64,000 bases of DNA from Bdellovibrionia bacterium (GCA_030427805.1 JAUICP010000002.1:62001-126000), one strand, 5' to 3'. Numbered from the stretch's first letter, positions 44,922 to 54,767 are shown. Translations and numbers: made by a program. The notes: generated from the sequence alone by a model not told the origin.

Positions 44922-45765
44922 CAAAGTTTTTGGCGATACCTCGAAGGAGATCGAAGTTTTCTTCAAGGGAAGTATGGCTGGGAATTTCCATCCAGTCGAA
45001 ATTCTTCCGACAATAACTAAATTCAACCTCTGGATTGATCAAAGCTTTTAAGTAATCAATGAAGAGTTGTAACTCGGTACTCGTAGCCACTTCACCTTCG
45101 ATCGGAATAAACTGATAATCAGCATAGGCAGCGACTATTTTCTCTAATTGGGCGATCCAGTTTCTAACATCCATCCCCTCTTGAATTCTAAGAACAGGGT
45201 GAATCTGGTTATAAAAAAGGCCACCGAGAAAAACGAGTTTCCTTTCGGGTAAAACAACATAGAGGTCAGAAGCCGAGTAAGACTGGTTCACATGCTGTAT
45301 TTTCACCACTTCTTTTTCAATTGTCAGTTCGAGCTCCTGATCAACTGGGATTTCTTCGAATGAAAATTTTTGCAGAACCTCAGGTGCAAAAAGTTTTTTC
45401 ATAGAAAACTCAGCACTCTTTGGATAGTAAACTTTTTCAATGGGATTCTCACAGGCTTGCAAAAAGTGAACATTATCTAAAAAGAAGTTAGTGAGTATTA
45501 AATGATTCACGTTTTCGGCGGCTTCAAGCTTTCCCGCCTGTACAAATTTATCAAATGCTTTTTGGTGACCTGGGTTGATCAGAAGATTCGATTCTCCACT
45601 TTTGATGTAGCCCAGAATAGAAGTTCCCCCAAGTTGAATCGAAAAATCCTTATCAACTTCAACGACTTTCGTAGGAAAAACATAGCGATTGGCTGGTTTT
45701 ATATATTGCACTGATGTTCCCATAAACAAGCCGTAAACCATTCGCAAAAATTCATCTAAATTCAC
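44911..45765 (-). CDS. metallo-beta-lactamase-fold protein without the usual metal ligands
   Basis: A 284-residue protein that reads like a metallo-beta-lactamase scaffold: TSILGYIKSGESNLLINPG (strands), LILTNFFLDNVHF where HxHxDH is expected, KLVFLGGLFYNQIHPV where LLFxGDxL occurs, and FIPIEGEV where the last His motif lies. The zinc-binding His and Asp residues are mostly gone, so it is probably not a hydrolase. Starts ATG 45765, following the DUF2156 gene by 10 nt on the same strand. I rate the fold call as a pattern match, not proof. Confidence 0.6.
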   Translation of the reverse strand: MNLDEFLRMVYGLFMGTSVQYIKPANRYVFPTKVVEVDKDFSIQLGGTSILGYIKSGESNLLINPGHQKAFDKFVQAGKLEAAENVNHLILTNFFLDNVHFLQACENPIEKVYYPKSAEFSMKKLFAPEVLQKFSFEEIPVDQELELTIEKEVVKIQHVNQSYSASDLYVVLPERKLVFLGGLFYNQIHPVLRIQEGMDVRNWIAQLEKIVAAYADYQFIPIEGEVATSTELQLFIDYLKALINPEVEFSYCRKNFDWMEIPSHTSLEENFDLLRGIAKNFVSL

Positions 45766-45775
45766 AATTCGATCC

Positions 45776-46747
45776 TCATTTATTACTAAATGGCAGTCGC
45801 CAATTAAAGCTCACCCGAGCCATTGCCGCAAATGCCTTAATTGGACTCATTGATTGTTCATAGAACAAGTATCTCGTCTTTTTATCGGTGCTACCAAACT
45901 TGGATTTATAATAGTTCAACCCCTGGGCCGAGTAACTCGGCAATACGTATTGACCCATTTTAACGAGGGACTCCCAAGGGAGACGCCAGTCGAGCTCATC
46001 AAAAGGGTTGAGACCAAAACTAAACTCCAAGACTCCCCTTTCTTTGTAGTTTTGCAAAACGTGCACAATGAGCGCGTCTAGAGCAAACTTATCCCCTTGC
46101 GGGTTTTGAATCAGATGATCTAGGTAATAGGCTTTGCCCGATTTGTAGGGCAAGAGACTCACATAGGCCGACACTTGATCTCCTTCGAGGAGAACCCACC
46201 AGTCCTCAATAGAAGATATCTCGTCAAAATCGGGAGCTTGATTGCTGATGATAAACTCGACCTCGAGCAGAGGCTTCTGATTCTTCCACTCTTGAAAGCA
46301 TTCTAAGAGCTTCTCCCCTGCACACTCTCTTTTTTTAAATTCCTCTAGCCTTAATATTTCAAAGTTTTTTCGCCGTTTGTGATTAATGGCTCTTCGAGAC
46401 TCCGAAAACTCAGCTCCCTTTAAGTCCCAATTCTTGAGATCGACTATCGAAGATGTTCCACAAGGGACGAATACTCCTTCACTCCACGAAAAGGTCTCTG
46501 AGGTATAGTATCCACAGATTTTTAGATTCTTTTTACGAGAGTCTCTAACAAAGTCCTGCCATACCCCCATTGGTTCATTAAAATCAAATGGCTCGCCAGC
46601 AACAACTCTCATGCCCCCCACCTCGCGGTAGGCGACGATTCCTCGATCGGACTCAAAGTAACTCAAGTCCCGTATAAGAATTGAGGAATTCACGGGAAAT
46701 CCCGTGTGCTGAATGACTTTTTCTTTGAATGACTGAGTTAATGACAT
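45776..46747 (-). CDS. DUF2156 family (phosphatidylglycerol lysyltransferase C-terminal-like) protein
   Basis: A 323-residue GNAT-like protein of the DUF2156 group, the C-terminal domain of aminoacyl-phosphatidylglycerol synthases such as MprF. Seen are GGMRVVAGEPF, a SRRAINHKRR basic helix, YYLDHLIQNP and LEFSFGLNPFDE. No membrane helices are present, so it is a soluble stand-alone domain. The ATG 46747 abuts the U-tract of the hppA terminator, with no ribosome binding site; GTG at codon 18 has GGGA 5-6 nt before it and may be the true start. Co-transcribed with the MBL-like gene. Confidence 0.8.
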   Translation of the reverse strand: MSLTQSFKEKVIQHTGFPVNSSILIRDLSYFESDRGIVAYREVGGMRVVAGEPFDFNEPMGVWQDFVRDSRKKNLKICGYYTSETFSWSEGVFVPCGTSSIVDLKNWDLKGAEFSESRRAINHKRRKNFEILRLEEFKKRECAGEKLLECFQEWKNQKPLLEVEFIISNQAPDFDEISSIEDWWVLLEGDQVSAYVSLLPYKSGKAYYLDHLIQNPQGDKFALDALIVHVLQNYKERGVLEFSFGLNPFDELDWRLPWESLVKMGQYVLPSYSAQGLNYYKSKFGSTDKKTRYLFYEQSMSPIKAFAAMARVSFNWRLPFSNK

Positions 46748-46775
46748 AAAAAAACCGAGCTTTTAACAGCTCGGT
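46747..46775 (-). terminator. rho-independent terminator of hppA touching the next start codon
   Basis: 8-bp stem ACCGAGCT / AGCTCGGT (46754-46761, 46768-46775), 6-nt loop, followed on the minus strand by seven T and then directly ATG of the DUF2156 gene. Confidence 0.85.
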
Positions 46776-46803
46776 TTTAGCAAAGTTTCTTTTAATCAGC
46801 AAA

Positions 46804-48861
46804 TTAAGCAATGATTGCAGCTAAGAGAAGGGCCACAATTGACATTAACTTAATAAGAATATTCATCGCAGGACCTGTAGTATCCTTGAACGGGTCACCC
46901 ACAGTATCACCAGTTACAGTTGCTGAGTGAGTTTCAGAGCCTTTACCGTGACCTTCGAGTTCGCCTTTCTCAACGTACTTCTTAGCATTATCCCAAGCAC
47001 CACCGGCGTTTGACATAAGAAGGGCAATAACAACACCCGTAAGAAGAGCACCAGCGAGCATTCCACCAAGGGCTGCCGCACCAAGTACGAAACCAACAAT
47101 TGTCGGGGCAAGTACAGCGATAATTCCAGGAAGGATCATCTCACGAAGGGCAGCGTTGGTAGAGATAGCAACACAACGAGCCGTATCTGGCTTTCCAGTT
47201 CCTTCGAGAAGGCCTGGGATTTCTTTAAACTGACGACGAATCTCCGTCACCATATCAGTGGCTGCTTTACCAACTGATTGCATGGTCAAGGCACCGGCCC
47301 ACAAAGGAACAACGGCACCGAGAAGAAAACCAATAACCACAAGTGGGTTTGTAATGTCCATAGAAAGAGCTTCTTCACCACGAGCCAAACGAACAGCGTT
47401 CACAGAAGCACCGTAAGCAACGAAAAGGGCAAGAGCCGTAAGAGCAGCAGAACCGATGGCAAAACCTTTACCAATCGCAGCTGTCGTGTTTCCGATCGCA
47501 TCGAGACCATCAGTGATCTTACGAACGTCAGGACCAAGACCCGCCATTTCTGAGATACCACCGGCGTTATCAGCAACAGGACCGTAGGCATCGATTGTCA
47601 TTGTAACACCAACAGTTGCAAGCATTCCAACGGCAGCCATGGCAATTCCGTAAAGACCAGCTGTTTCGAATGAAACGTAGATAGCACCACAAATGAGAAG
47701 AAGAGGAACAACACAAGACTCGAGACCAACAGCAAAACCAGTAATGATGTTTGTTGCAGGACCCGTCTTAGAGGCTTCAGCGATTTTCATCACAGGGCCC
47801 TTAGCCGTGTAGTACTCAGTCACCATTCCGATGGCAAGACCGGCAACGGTACCGGCAATGATTGGCCAGAAAACATTCCAAGTAAAACCAAACATTTGCA
47901 GACAAACAGCCACACCGACTAAGAATAGGACGGCGGCAGAATATTCTGAGGCACTCAATGCTTTCGCAGGATCTTTAGCGCCTTTGAAAACATTCATAAG
48001 ACCGATACCAATTACAGAAGAAACAAGACCAACTACGGCGAGAACGAGAGGAAGACCCATAAGAGCTTTTTGTCCAGCGACGTATTCACCAGTAAATAGA
48101 ATTCCCACAGAATCAGCCGTCATCGTCGCAGCGATCGCAACCGCAGCAACCATGGCTCCTACATAGGATTCGAAAATATCAGCACCCATCCCAGCAACGT
48201 CACCAACGTTGTCACCAACGTTATCGGCAATCACACCAGGGTTACGGGGATCATCTTCTGGAATACCGGCTTCAACTTTACCAACAAGGTCAGAACCAAC
48301 GTCGGCCGCTTTTGTGAAGATACCTCCACCGATACGAGCAAAAAGAGCGATACTTGATGCACCCATTGAGAAACCAGAAATCACACTAGAAGTTTCAGGA
48401 TACTGACCCCAAAGAAAGTAGAAAACACCGAGACCGAGTAAACCAAGACTGGCTACCGAAAGTCCCATTACCGCTCCACCTTGGAAGGCAACAAGTAGTG
48501 CTTTTGAAACTCCACCGTCTTTTGCAGCAGCAGCAGTTCTCACGTTACTCTTCGTTGCAGACTTCATTCCGATAAAACCGGCCAAGCCCGATGCGAAGGC
48601 ACCAAAGACAAAGGCAACCGAAGTTTGCCAACCATTATCTCCTACAAAGGAAAGGGCAATCGCTACTAAAATTACAAAGAAGATAAGAATCTTGTATTCA
48701 GAGCGCAAAAAGGTCATTGCACCTAAGTGAATTTGATCACCAATTTCAACCATTTTGGCATTTCCTGCCGGTTGCTTGATAACCATCATATACAGCCCTA
48801 AAGCAACAATTAAGCCCACGGCACCGGCCGCTGGAGCTATCATTCCAATACTCTCGATCAT
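46804..48861 (-). CDS. hppA: membrane-bound K+-dependent pyrophosphatase (ion-pumping)
   Basis: A 685-residue integral membrane enzyme with about 16 helices that couples PPi hydrolysis to H+ or Na+ pumping. The catalytic [19 protein letters not shown] loop and the later [14 protein letters not shown] segment are intact. At the position that separates the two classes the sequence is GNTTAA, as in K+-dependent enzymes, rather than GNTTKA. Choice between proton and sodium pumping is not safe by eye. ATG preceded by GGAG. A strong terminator follows. It would recover energy from biosynthetic PPi, which suits a prey-dependent growth burst; that last point is inference. Confidence 0.97.
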   Translation of the reverse strand: MIESIGMIAPAAGAVGLIVALGLYMMVIKQPAGNAKMVEIGDQIHLGAMTFLRSEYKILIFFVILVAIALSFVGDNGWQTSVAFVFGAFASGLAGFIGMKSATKSNVRTAAAAKDGGVSKALLVAFQGGAVMGLSVASLGLLGLGVFYFLWGQYPETSSVISGFSMGASSIALFARIGGGIFTKAADVGSDLVGKVEAGIPEDDPRNPGVIADNVGDNVGDVAGMGADIFESYVGAMVAAVAIAATMTADSVGILFTGEYVAGQKALMGLPLVLAVVGLVSSVIGIGLMNVFKGAKDPAKALSASEYSAAVLFLVGVAVCLQMFGFTWNVFWPIIAGTVAGLAIGMVTEYYTAKGPVMKIAEASKTGPATNIITGFAVGLESCVVPLLLICGAIYVSFETAGLYGIAMAAVGMLATVGVTMTIDAYGPVADNAGGISEMAGLGPDVRKITDGLDAIGNTTAAIGKGFAIGSAALTALALFVAYGASVNAVRLARGEEALSMDITNPLVVIGFLLGAVVPLWAGALTMQSVGKAATDMVTEIRRQFKEIPGLLEGTGKPDTARCVAISTNAALREMILPGIIAVLAPTIVGFVLGAAALGGMLAGALLTGVVIALLMSNAGGAWDNAKKYVEKGELEGHGKGSETHSATVTGDTVGDPFKDTTGPAMNILIKLMSIVALLLAAIIA

Positions 48862-49019
48862 TAGGTCGACTCCTTATTCAAAATCGCTCGTTTTATTTAA
48901 TTTAAACAACATTGACTCACTCAGGCAGGCTCTAAAGTCAACGAAAATTCAGGTGAATATTAAATCTCCCTAGGGTAAACAAGGGCTACAAATTACATAG
49001 AAATCAACTGGAGGTCCCT

Positions 49020-49490
49020 ATGTCCTATCAATTGTACAACTGGATTCACGTATTTGGCCTTTTTGTCATATTCGCTAGCCTCGGTGGCATCAGTATCTAT
49101 GCTGCGACTGGAGGAGAGAAGGCCGCGTTTAAATATCGAAGAGCCCTCGCTTTAGCACATGGTGTTATGATGGTGCTTGTTTTAGTAGCAGGCTTCGGAC
49201 TCATGGCTCGAGCCAACTATAAGTTCACGGAAAACCCTTGGATCTATCTCAAACTTCTTATCTGGTTGGGTGTCGGTGTCTTCCCCGCCTTCGTTTGGCG
49301 CATGAAAAACAAAGGCCTAATGCTTTTCTGGGCTCTTCTCCTGTTGGGAGTAATTGGCAGCTACACGGCCATCTTTAAGTTTTCAGCTCCCCAGTTTAAG
49401 AAGCCTGCATCTATCGAAATGAATATCGATGTGAATATCGCTACTGGTTTTGACGGAATGAAAAGGATTCCGTCAGAAAAGATTGCTTAG
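49020..49490 (+). CDS. four-helix membrane protein of unknown function
   Basis: A 156-residue inner-membrane protein with four hydrophobic helices at about 7-28, 44-65, 75-93 and 103-122, then a polar C-terminus. The first helix has a His (NWIHVFGLF), the second another (LALAHGVMM), and both recur in this type of small membrane protein, but I cannot assign the family. Ribosome binding site GGAGG 5 nt before ATG. Transcribed divergently from hppA. Confidence 0.75.
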   Translation: MSYQLYNWIHVFGLFVIFASLGGISIYAATGGEKAAFKYRRALALAHGVMMVLVLVAGFGLMARANYKFTENPWIYLKLLIWLGVGVFPAFVWRMKNKGLMLFWALLLLGVIGSYTAIFKFSAPQFKKPASIEMNIDVNIATGFDGMKRIPSEKIA

Positions 49491-49598
49491 CCCTGTAAAA
49501 AATAGAGAAAGCTTTTCAATCAACGAAATTACTCTTCATTTTTTAATCACATGGTGGTTCTTTAGGACCACCTAAACAGGTTCTAATGGAGGTTCAAG

Positions 49599-50276
49599 AT
49601 GTTCAAACGTGTATTAATTGCTTTCCTTTTTGCCCTACTCCCCCTTACAAGTTTCGCTCAAAGTATGACAGACCAAGAGCTTTTCAATGTAATGCGTGAA
49701 TCAGCTGGCGAAAAAGTTTCTGATCAAGAAATCGAAAATATTATTACAACTCTCGCTAACCAAGGCGCAAAAGTAGAAGGTATTGCTTCTTTCTCTGCCT
49801 GGGATGCATCATTCTTTTTTGATGTCGATACTCACGACATTTCTGTCACTTATGTTGACGGTCAAACTGGTCAACTCACAACTGACGACACTTCTTTCGA
49901 AGTTAAAGTCAAAGAAGGTGGACTCGTTGTTGGTCTTACTTACAAGTACAACTGGATTTTCTTTTTAAGCCCCGTTTCTTTAGGAACTCTTAATGGCTTA
50001 AATATCGGTGGCCCTCTTTTTGGTCGCGGAATTGGCGGATCGCTTTCTCCGGGTCTTGTTGCTGGTACTGTTAACGCTGTTAACGGAAAAGGCATGACTG
50101 TGATCATGGCATCTGTTGGTGTTGGTCTTGCAGAAGAAGGTATTCGTTTTCCAAGACTTGAGTTCTCACTCCGTGAAGGTGTCGAAGCCCTTCAAGGTGG
50201 CGAGCTGAGTAATGAGAATATGCCAGTGAGCGATGACATGCCTGTTAACCCAAGAGTAGGTGGCAGCAGAATGTAA
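49599..50276 (+). CDS. secreted protein of unknown function
   Basis: A 225-residue protein with signal peptide MFKRVLIAFLFALLPLTSFAQS. The mature part has an acidic first region, a beta-rich middle (SFFFDVDTHDISVTYVDG), then glycine-rich hydrophobic strands (GLNIGGPLFGRGIGGSLSPGLVAGTV) that could be membrane-inserting. Ends with an acidic Met/Pro tail. No recognised family. A bidirectional terminator follows. Ribosome binding site TGGAGG just upstream. Confidence 0.75.
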   Translation: MFKRVLIAFLFALLPLTSFAQSMTDQELFNVMRESAGEKVSDQEIENIITTLANQGAKVEGIASFSAWDASFFFDVDTHDISVTYVDGQTGQLTTDDTSFEVKVKEGGLVVGLTYKYNWIFFLSPVSLGTLNGLNIGGPLFGRGIGGSLSPGLVAGTVNAVNGKGMTVIMASVGVGLAEEGIRFPRLEFSLREGVEALQGGELSNENMPVSDDMPVNPRVGGSRM

Positions 50277-50293
50277 TTTCAGCAAGTGCGCTG

Positions 50294-50327
50294 ATAGCGA
50301 GTAACGTTGTAAAAGTTACTTCGCTAG
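50294..50327. repeat. imperfect hairpin AGCGAGTAAC / GTTACTTCGCT
   Basis: About 10 paired bases with a one-base bulge and a loop near 9 nt. It lies immediately before the main terminator. Possibly a second stem-loop stabilising the 3' end. Confidence 0.4.
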
Positions 50328-50331
50328 AAAC

Positions 50332-50367
50332 AAAAAAGCCTTATCGAATTCGATAAGGCTTTTTTTA
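50332..50367. terminator. bidirectional rho-independent terminator
   Basis: A 24-bp perfect palindrome (50337-50360) with flanking A-run and T-run, so it works on both strands. It serves the secreted-protein gene at 50276 and the pectate lyase gene ending at 50370. Confidence 0.9.
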
Positions 50368-50369
50368 TT

Positions 50370-51770
50370 TTACCAACGACAAGAGGCTGTACAACTGGAG
50401 CCGGGCTCCCAAAGGGCGACACCATCGGTTTTTCGCCCCGCAAGCTCTTTAACGTAGGTTCGACAGGCACTACAGGTTCCCCAGCCTTCGTAGTATCCCA
50501 TGATACTGGGAATACTACACTGGTCATCTCTTTCATTGTTAATGACACCATTGAGCCCGACATCTTTGGACTCGACACCACAGCCCGTTGAATCAGCAAA
50601 GTGAAAGATTTGTTTTTTATTGGTGTAAGAGGCGGCGTTATACCAGTTAGCCCCAGAGTAAAGTCTTCCGGCCTCTTTTGCTCCAGCAAACCAATCACTG
50701 GGTTTCTCCACTCTATTGTTTACTGCGTGAGCTTTGGCTCCCCCCCATATAAATGGTGTTCGATTATCAACTTCGAAGTAGTTTCTTATGACAGAAACTT
50801 CGGTATTCAAGCAGTTATCATTCTCGTCGTCAGAGAGAGCACATCCAATAATAATTCCATGCCCTTCGCTAAAGCCATCTGCACACACTGGGTTGCGACG
50901 ATTTAGAATCTTACTATGGGATATAGTCGTTCGATTTTTGCCCGTCGGACTCTGTGAAGCAGTGACCGAAATAGCCTCATCAGGTACGCCCAGAATAACA
51001 ACGTGGTCTATCCAAACGCGATCCGCATTTCTAACATTGATTCCATCCTGCCCGTCAGGCCAATCATCGTCTGGGTCACCTCCAGCAACACAACATGTGG
51101 AAGGGTCTTGTTCGTCATCCACGCAGAACGAATAGGGGTACTTCATATACTTGATTCCAATATTATGAATAATAATATCGGTAACATCTTTGACCTGGAG
51201 CCCGTAATCTTTGATTGTAATATTAGCGCCACGCCCATCTATAACTCGATGACTTCGTTTTATCCACAGTGTTTCAGTTAAATGAATCACTCGATCCACA
51301 TCTGATATAATCCACACAGGCGCACCATAGTCGGTACTCACAGCCGTCTTTAAATTATAGGGTGAATTCTCTAAACTCGAACAAAGTTTAAAAGTTTTGA
51401 TGGCTTTTGATCGATTCGAAGACCACGACTTTGCCGCTGCTCCCATTCGGTTTTCAATCAAACTATCAAAATCGATATCTGCCACATCCCGTGGGTCGAC
51501 GTCATTAATTCCGCATGAAAGATTGGCTCGAGTGATCGTACCTCCACTACTGGCGCTCACCTCTCGATTGATTCTATCGTTTATTTCACTTTTAATATCC
51601 TGTACTTCTGTTAACGAAGAAAATTCGTCCGCTATTTGCTCCCCAGAGTCTGAACAGTTTTGAAAGAGAAGAACAAAAGGAACAACCCCAACCAGTAGAA
51701 GTACCTTCTTTATTCGAATCCTGATTTGTTTTAAAAATAAAAGAACTATTGTCTCGTTATGAAACACCAT
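50370..51770 (-). CDS. pectate-lyase-family (PL1-like) lipoprotein
   Basis: A 466-residue protein with a lipoprotein signal ending LLFQNC. The mature part carries PL1/Amb-allergen beta-helix signatures: DGRGANITI, IIIHNIGI, DGQDGINVRNADRVWIDHV and DEAISVTASQSP with NRTTISHS. These match the substrate-binding Asp and WIDH region of polysaccharide lyase family 1. Several cysteines in the second half suggest disulfides (CVDDE, TCCVAG, GCALS, NCLN). It would cut acidic polysaccharide at the cell surface; the true substrate is unclear. ATG 51770 has AGGGGG about 7 nt upstream; codons 2-7 contain a copy of the 17-bp palindrome. Confidence 0.82.
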   Translation of the reverse strand: MVFHNETIVLLFLKQIRIRIKKVLLLVGVVPFVLLFQNCSDSGEQIADEFSSLTEVQDIKSEINDRINREVSASSGGTITRANLSCGINDVDPRDVADIDFDSLIENRMGAAAKSWSSNRSKAIKTFKLCSSLENSPYNLKTAVSTDYGAPVWIISDVDRVIHLTETLWIKRSHRVIDGRGANITIKDYGLQVKDVTDIIIHNIGIKYMKYPYSFCVDDEQDPSTCCVAGGDPDDDWPDGQDGINVRNADRVWIDHVVILGVPDEAISVTASQSPTGKNRTTISHSKILNRRNPVCADGFSEGHGIIIGCALSDDENDNCLNTEVSVIRNYFEVDNRTPFIWGGAKAHAVNNRVEKPSDWFAGAKEAGRLYSGANWYNAASYTNKKQIFHFADSTGCGVESKDVGLNGVINNERDDQCSIPSIMGYYEGWGTCSACRTYVKELAGRKTDGVALWEPGSSCTASCRW

Positions 51771-51893
51771 CGATACGCCCCCTAATAACCATTTTTTACC
51801 TAAAACCCGTTATTAGAGAATGCAATTAGGGATCCACTTGAAGTCCAATTCACCGGAGTTGAGTGACCAAGCACCCAACAATCGAATACTAGG

Positions 51894-53021
51894 TTATTTC
51901 AATTCGTATTTTAAGAATCGGCATTCAATGGGGCCATTGAAAACTTGAAAACGACCGGAGGCCTTTAATCGAAGGGCTGGAGTTAACTCTTTATTTCCAG
52001 CCAAAATCCAAGCCGTCCACCCTTTAAAATTAGCCTTAAGCGAATGAGCCAAATTTTTATAGGTGTCCTGAAGCTCGTACTCATCTCCTCCGATGCGGAC
52101 TCCATAAGGAGGGTTTGTAACGATCAAACCCCTTGGACAAGGCGGGGTAAACTCGACCACATCTCTTCGCACAAATTCAATCATGTCTTCTACGCCGGCG
52201 GCCTTAGCGTTGGCCTTAGCGGCACGAACCGCTCTACCGTTGATATCAAAACCATAGAACTTAACCGGAAGCTCTGTCACTTCTTGCTCGATTGCCTTAT
52301 TCACTTCTTCGTCCCAAGCGTCGGCTTGAAAGTTTTTAAGCTTTTGGCAAACAAACTTCTTTCGCATAGTTCCTGGAGCAATTTGTCTGGCCCATAAAGC
52401 CGCTTCAATAAGAATCGTCCCCGAACCACACATGGGATCAACTACTGAAACATCACCTTTGTAACCAGCAATTGCCAAAATACCGGCAGCAATATGCTCC
52501 TTTAAAGGGGCTTCTGTCGGATCCGATCGGTAGCCTCTTTTGAAAAGAGACTCACCCGTAGTATCAATACTCACATTGTAATTGTTTTTGTTTCCTCGAA
52601 CATAAACACGAAGAGCTGCACTCTCGTGGTCGACGTCAGGTCGACGGTCGTACTTGGCCCAAAACTGGTCGACCACAGCGTCTTTGGTTTTCATAGCCAA
52701 AAGGCGCTGATCTTTAAAACAACAGTTTTTAACTGAAGCTTCGACCAGCATGGTTTGATCGACATCAATGTACTTGGTGAAGTCGTGTTTCTTAAAGTTG
52801 TTGTAAAATTCATCTTGGTTGTAGGCCGTAAAATCGAGAACGGAATAGAGGATTCTCGAGGCAATTCGACTACAAAGATTTATACGATAGCAAGCGGCCC
52901 AACTCCCCTCAAAATCGACACTTGAGGGGCCTTTATCTGTGACCTTAACACCCAATTCCTTCAACTCTTCTTCTAGAACATCCACTAAACCACGGGAAGT
53001 CGTCGCTACAAACTTGGGCAT
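51894..53021 (-). CDS. THUMP-domain RNA methyltransferase, RlmL N-domain-like
   Basis: A 375-residue methyltransferase. The N-terminal THUMP domain (residues about 45-165) has FVATTSRGLVDVLEEEL and INLCSRIASRI; the Rossmann part has DPMCGSGTILIEAA, the acidic FYGFDINGRAV and the catalytic NPPYG. It corresponds to the m2G half of RlmL, which methylates G2445 of 23S rRNA; the separate RlmK half is absent, as in many bacteria. Ribosome binding site is AGAGAG-like. Starts 21 nt after the ETF-QO gene on the same strand. Confidence 0.92.
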   Translation of the reverse strand: MPKFVATTSRGLVDVLEEELKELGVKVTDKGPSSVDFEGSWAACYRINLCSRIASRILYSVLDFTAYNQDEFYNNFKKHDFTKYIDVDQTMLVEASVKNCCFKDQRLLAMKTKDAVVDQFWAKYDRRPDVDHESAALRVYVRGNKNNYNVSIDTTGESLFKRGYRSDPTEAPLKEHIAAGILAIAGYKGDVSVVDPMCGSGTILIEAALWARQIAPGTMRKKFVCQKLKNFQADAWDEEVNKAIEQEVTELPVKFYGFDINGRAVRAAKANAKAAGVEDMIEFVRRDVVEFTPPCPRGLIVTNPPYGVRIGGDEYELQDTYKNLAHSLKANFKGWTAWILAGNKELTPALRLKASGRFQVFNGPIECRFLKYELK

Positions 53022-53042
53022 CTTACTCTCTCTTGAGGCTCT

Positions 53043-54767
53043 TTAAACCTCAGTGTAATTCGGCCCTCCACCGCCTTCGGGGAGAGTCCAATCAATATTG
53101 TCAAACGGACACTTTAAATCACAGGTCTGACAATGAATACAATTAGTATAGTTAATTTGCAGCTGTAATTTATCGTTTTGCCCCTCTTTTGGAATCATTT
53201 CATACACATTGGCCGGGCAAAAGTGATTACAAGGGCTATTATACTTGCTCGAACAGACATCGGAACAAATCGAAGCATCTTGCAGCCTGAGGTGGTTCGG
53301 CGAATCTTCATCGTGGCCCGTTGCCGTCATGTAAACACTGCTGAGCTTGTCGTAGAAAAGCTCATTGTCAGGCTTGGGCAGTTGATTATCTTCGTGTTCA
53401 AGCCCCTTTGGCCCCCAGACATCGATGACAGGCTCTGTACTCTCATGATCCTTATGTTCGACCGCAAGGCGGTTACCAAAGCTCCAACCACCTGTAAGCT
53501 CCTGAAGAGCCAATTCTGGGGCCGATGCGACCAACCCCTTGCTGAGGGTTTGGTGAAAATTTCGAGTCTTCCAGAGTTCTTTTTTAACAAAGCTCTCGTC
53601 GATTCGATCTTTATAACTTCTTAACTGAGACTCTGAAAAATCTTCAGCAATCATGGCATCGAGAGCCGTTTCAGCGGCCAACATACCGGACTTCATTGCC
53701 AAATGAATGCCTTTTAGCTTTTTCACATCGACCATGGCAGCGGCATCTCCCGCCACGAGCATGCCGTGATGGAAGAGTCTCGGCATAGAGAACCATCCAC
53801 CAGCTGGTAGAGTCTTACCGCCATAGGCGATCACCCTTCCACCCTTGAGCATCTTTTGCATGAAAGGATGGGTCTTCCACTTTTGCAACTCTCTGTGAAC
53901 ATCTAAAAGAGGGTCCTCAGAGTCGAGGTAAGCGACAATTCCAATACTGATTTGATCGTTGGGCATGGTGTAGATCCAAGACCCACCAATTGATTTATCT
54001 AGGGGAAAGCCCGCCGTGTGAATGACTTTTCCAGGCTCTACCGTCCCTGCAGGCATTTGGATAATTTCTTTACAACCGAGTTCAAAACTCTTTGGGTTGC
54101 GACCTGATCTCAAACCCAATTTCTTTTCGACCCTTTTAAAGAGGGGCGAATTTGTACCATCGGCAAAAATGGTGAGCTTTGATTTTATAATCATGCCCGC
54201 TTCAAAGTTGTCTTTTGGCTTACCGTCTTTATCGAGGCCGCGGTCACCGGTTCGTACACCAATGACTTCATCGTTTTCTCCGTACAGACATTCTACTGCG
54301 GCAAAACCAGGGAATATATTAACGCCCATAGCTTCGGCTTGTTCACCGAGCCAGCGATTTACTTTTGAAATAGAAACAATGTGGTTTCCGATGTTGTGAA
54401 ACGGAGGTGGAGTCACCGGCGCTTTAATAGCCATTTCTTTGGTGAGATAGTAAACCGCATCTTCTTTGGCATCGCACTCAATGGGACACCCCTTTTCTTT
54501 GTAGTCGGGTATCATTTCTTGAAGCGAACGTGGATTCATAACCGCACCAGACAAACTATGGGCACCAATTTCTGAACCTTTTTCGAGAACAACAATCATG
54601 GGCTCTTCAATGGCTTGGCCCTGTTTACCGCCCGAAGCGATGGCTTCGTTATGTTGATTGATTAAGTTCTGTAAATGGTAGGCGGCTGAAAGTCCGGCAC
54701 TTCCTCCGCCGACAATCAGTACATCACAATCCATTTCTTCGCGTTCAATTGCATCCAACTGGTCCAT
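53043..54767 (-). CDS. electron-transfer flavoprotein:ubiquinone oxidoreductase
   Basis: A 574-residue membrane-associated FAD and [4Fe-4S] enzyme that passes electrons from ETF to quinone during fatty-acid and amino-acid breakdown. The FAD motif is VLIVGGGSAGLSAA at the N-terminus; the quinone/FAD regions follow (GIHLAMKSGMLAAE); and the cluster ligands are in CIHCQTCDLKCP near the end, with further Cys in CSDVC. ATG 54767 has GGAGG 3-4 nt upstream; an earlier in-frame start is not supported. Adjacent rlmL-like gene 21 nt downstream. It fits with the branched-chain oxoacid and acyl-CoA genes elsewhere in the window. Confidence 0.95.
   Translation of the reverse strand: MDQLDAIEREEMDCDVLIVGGGSAGLSAAYHLQNLINQHNEAIASGGKQGQAIEEPMIVVLEKGSEIGAHSLSGAVMNPRSLQEMIPDYKEKGCPIECDAKEDAVYYLTKEMAIKAPVTPPPFHNIGNHIVSISKVNRWLGEQAEAMGVNIFPGFAAVECLYGENDEVIGVRTGDRGLDKDGKPKDNFEAGMIIKSKLTIFADGTNSPLFKRVEKKLGLRSGRNPKSFELGCKEIIQMPAGTVEPGKVIHTAGFPLDKSIGGSWIYTMPNDQISIGIVAYLDSEDPLLDVHRELQKWKTHPFMQKMLKGGRVIAYGGKTLPAGGWFSMPRLFHHGMLVAGDAAAMVDVKKLKGIHLAMKSGMLAAETALDAMIAEDFSESQLRSYKDRIDESFVKKELWKTRNFHQTLSKGLVASAPELALQELTGGWSFGNRLAVEHKDHESTEPVIDVWGPKGLEHEDNQLPKPDNELFYDKLSSVYMTATGHDEDSPNHLRLQDASICSDVCSSKYNSPCNHFCPANVYEMIPKEGQNDKLQLQINYTNCIHCQTCDLKCPFDNIDWTLPEGGGGPNYTEV

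Noticed and set aside
48911-48944. TTGACT...AGTCAA inverted repeat between hppA and the four-helix protein gene, as a promoter pair
   Set aside because: No -10 sequence at the right distance on either strand.
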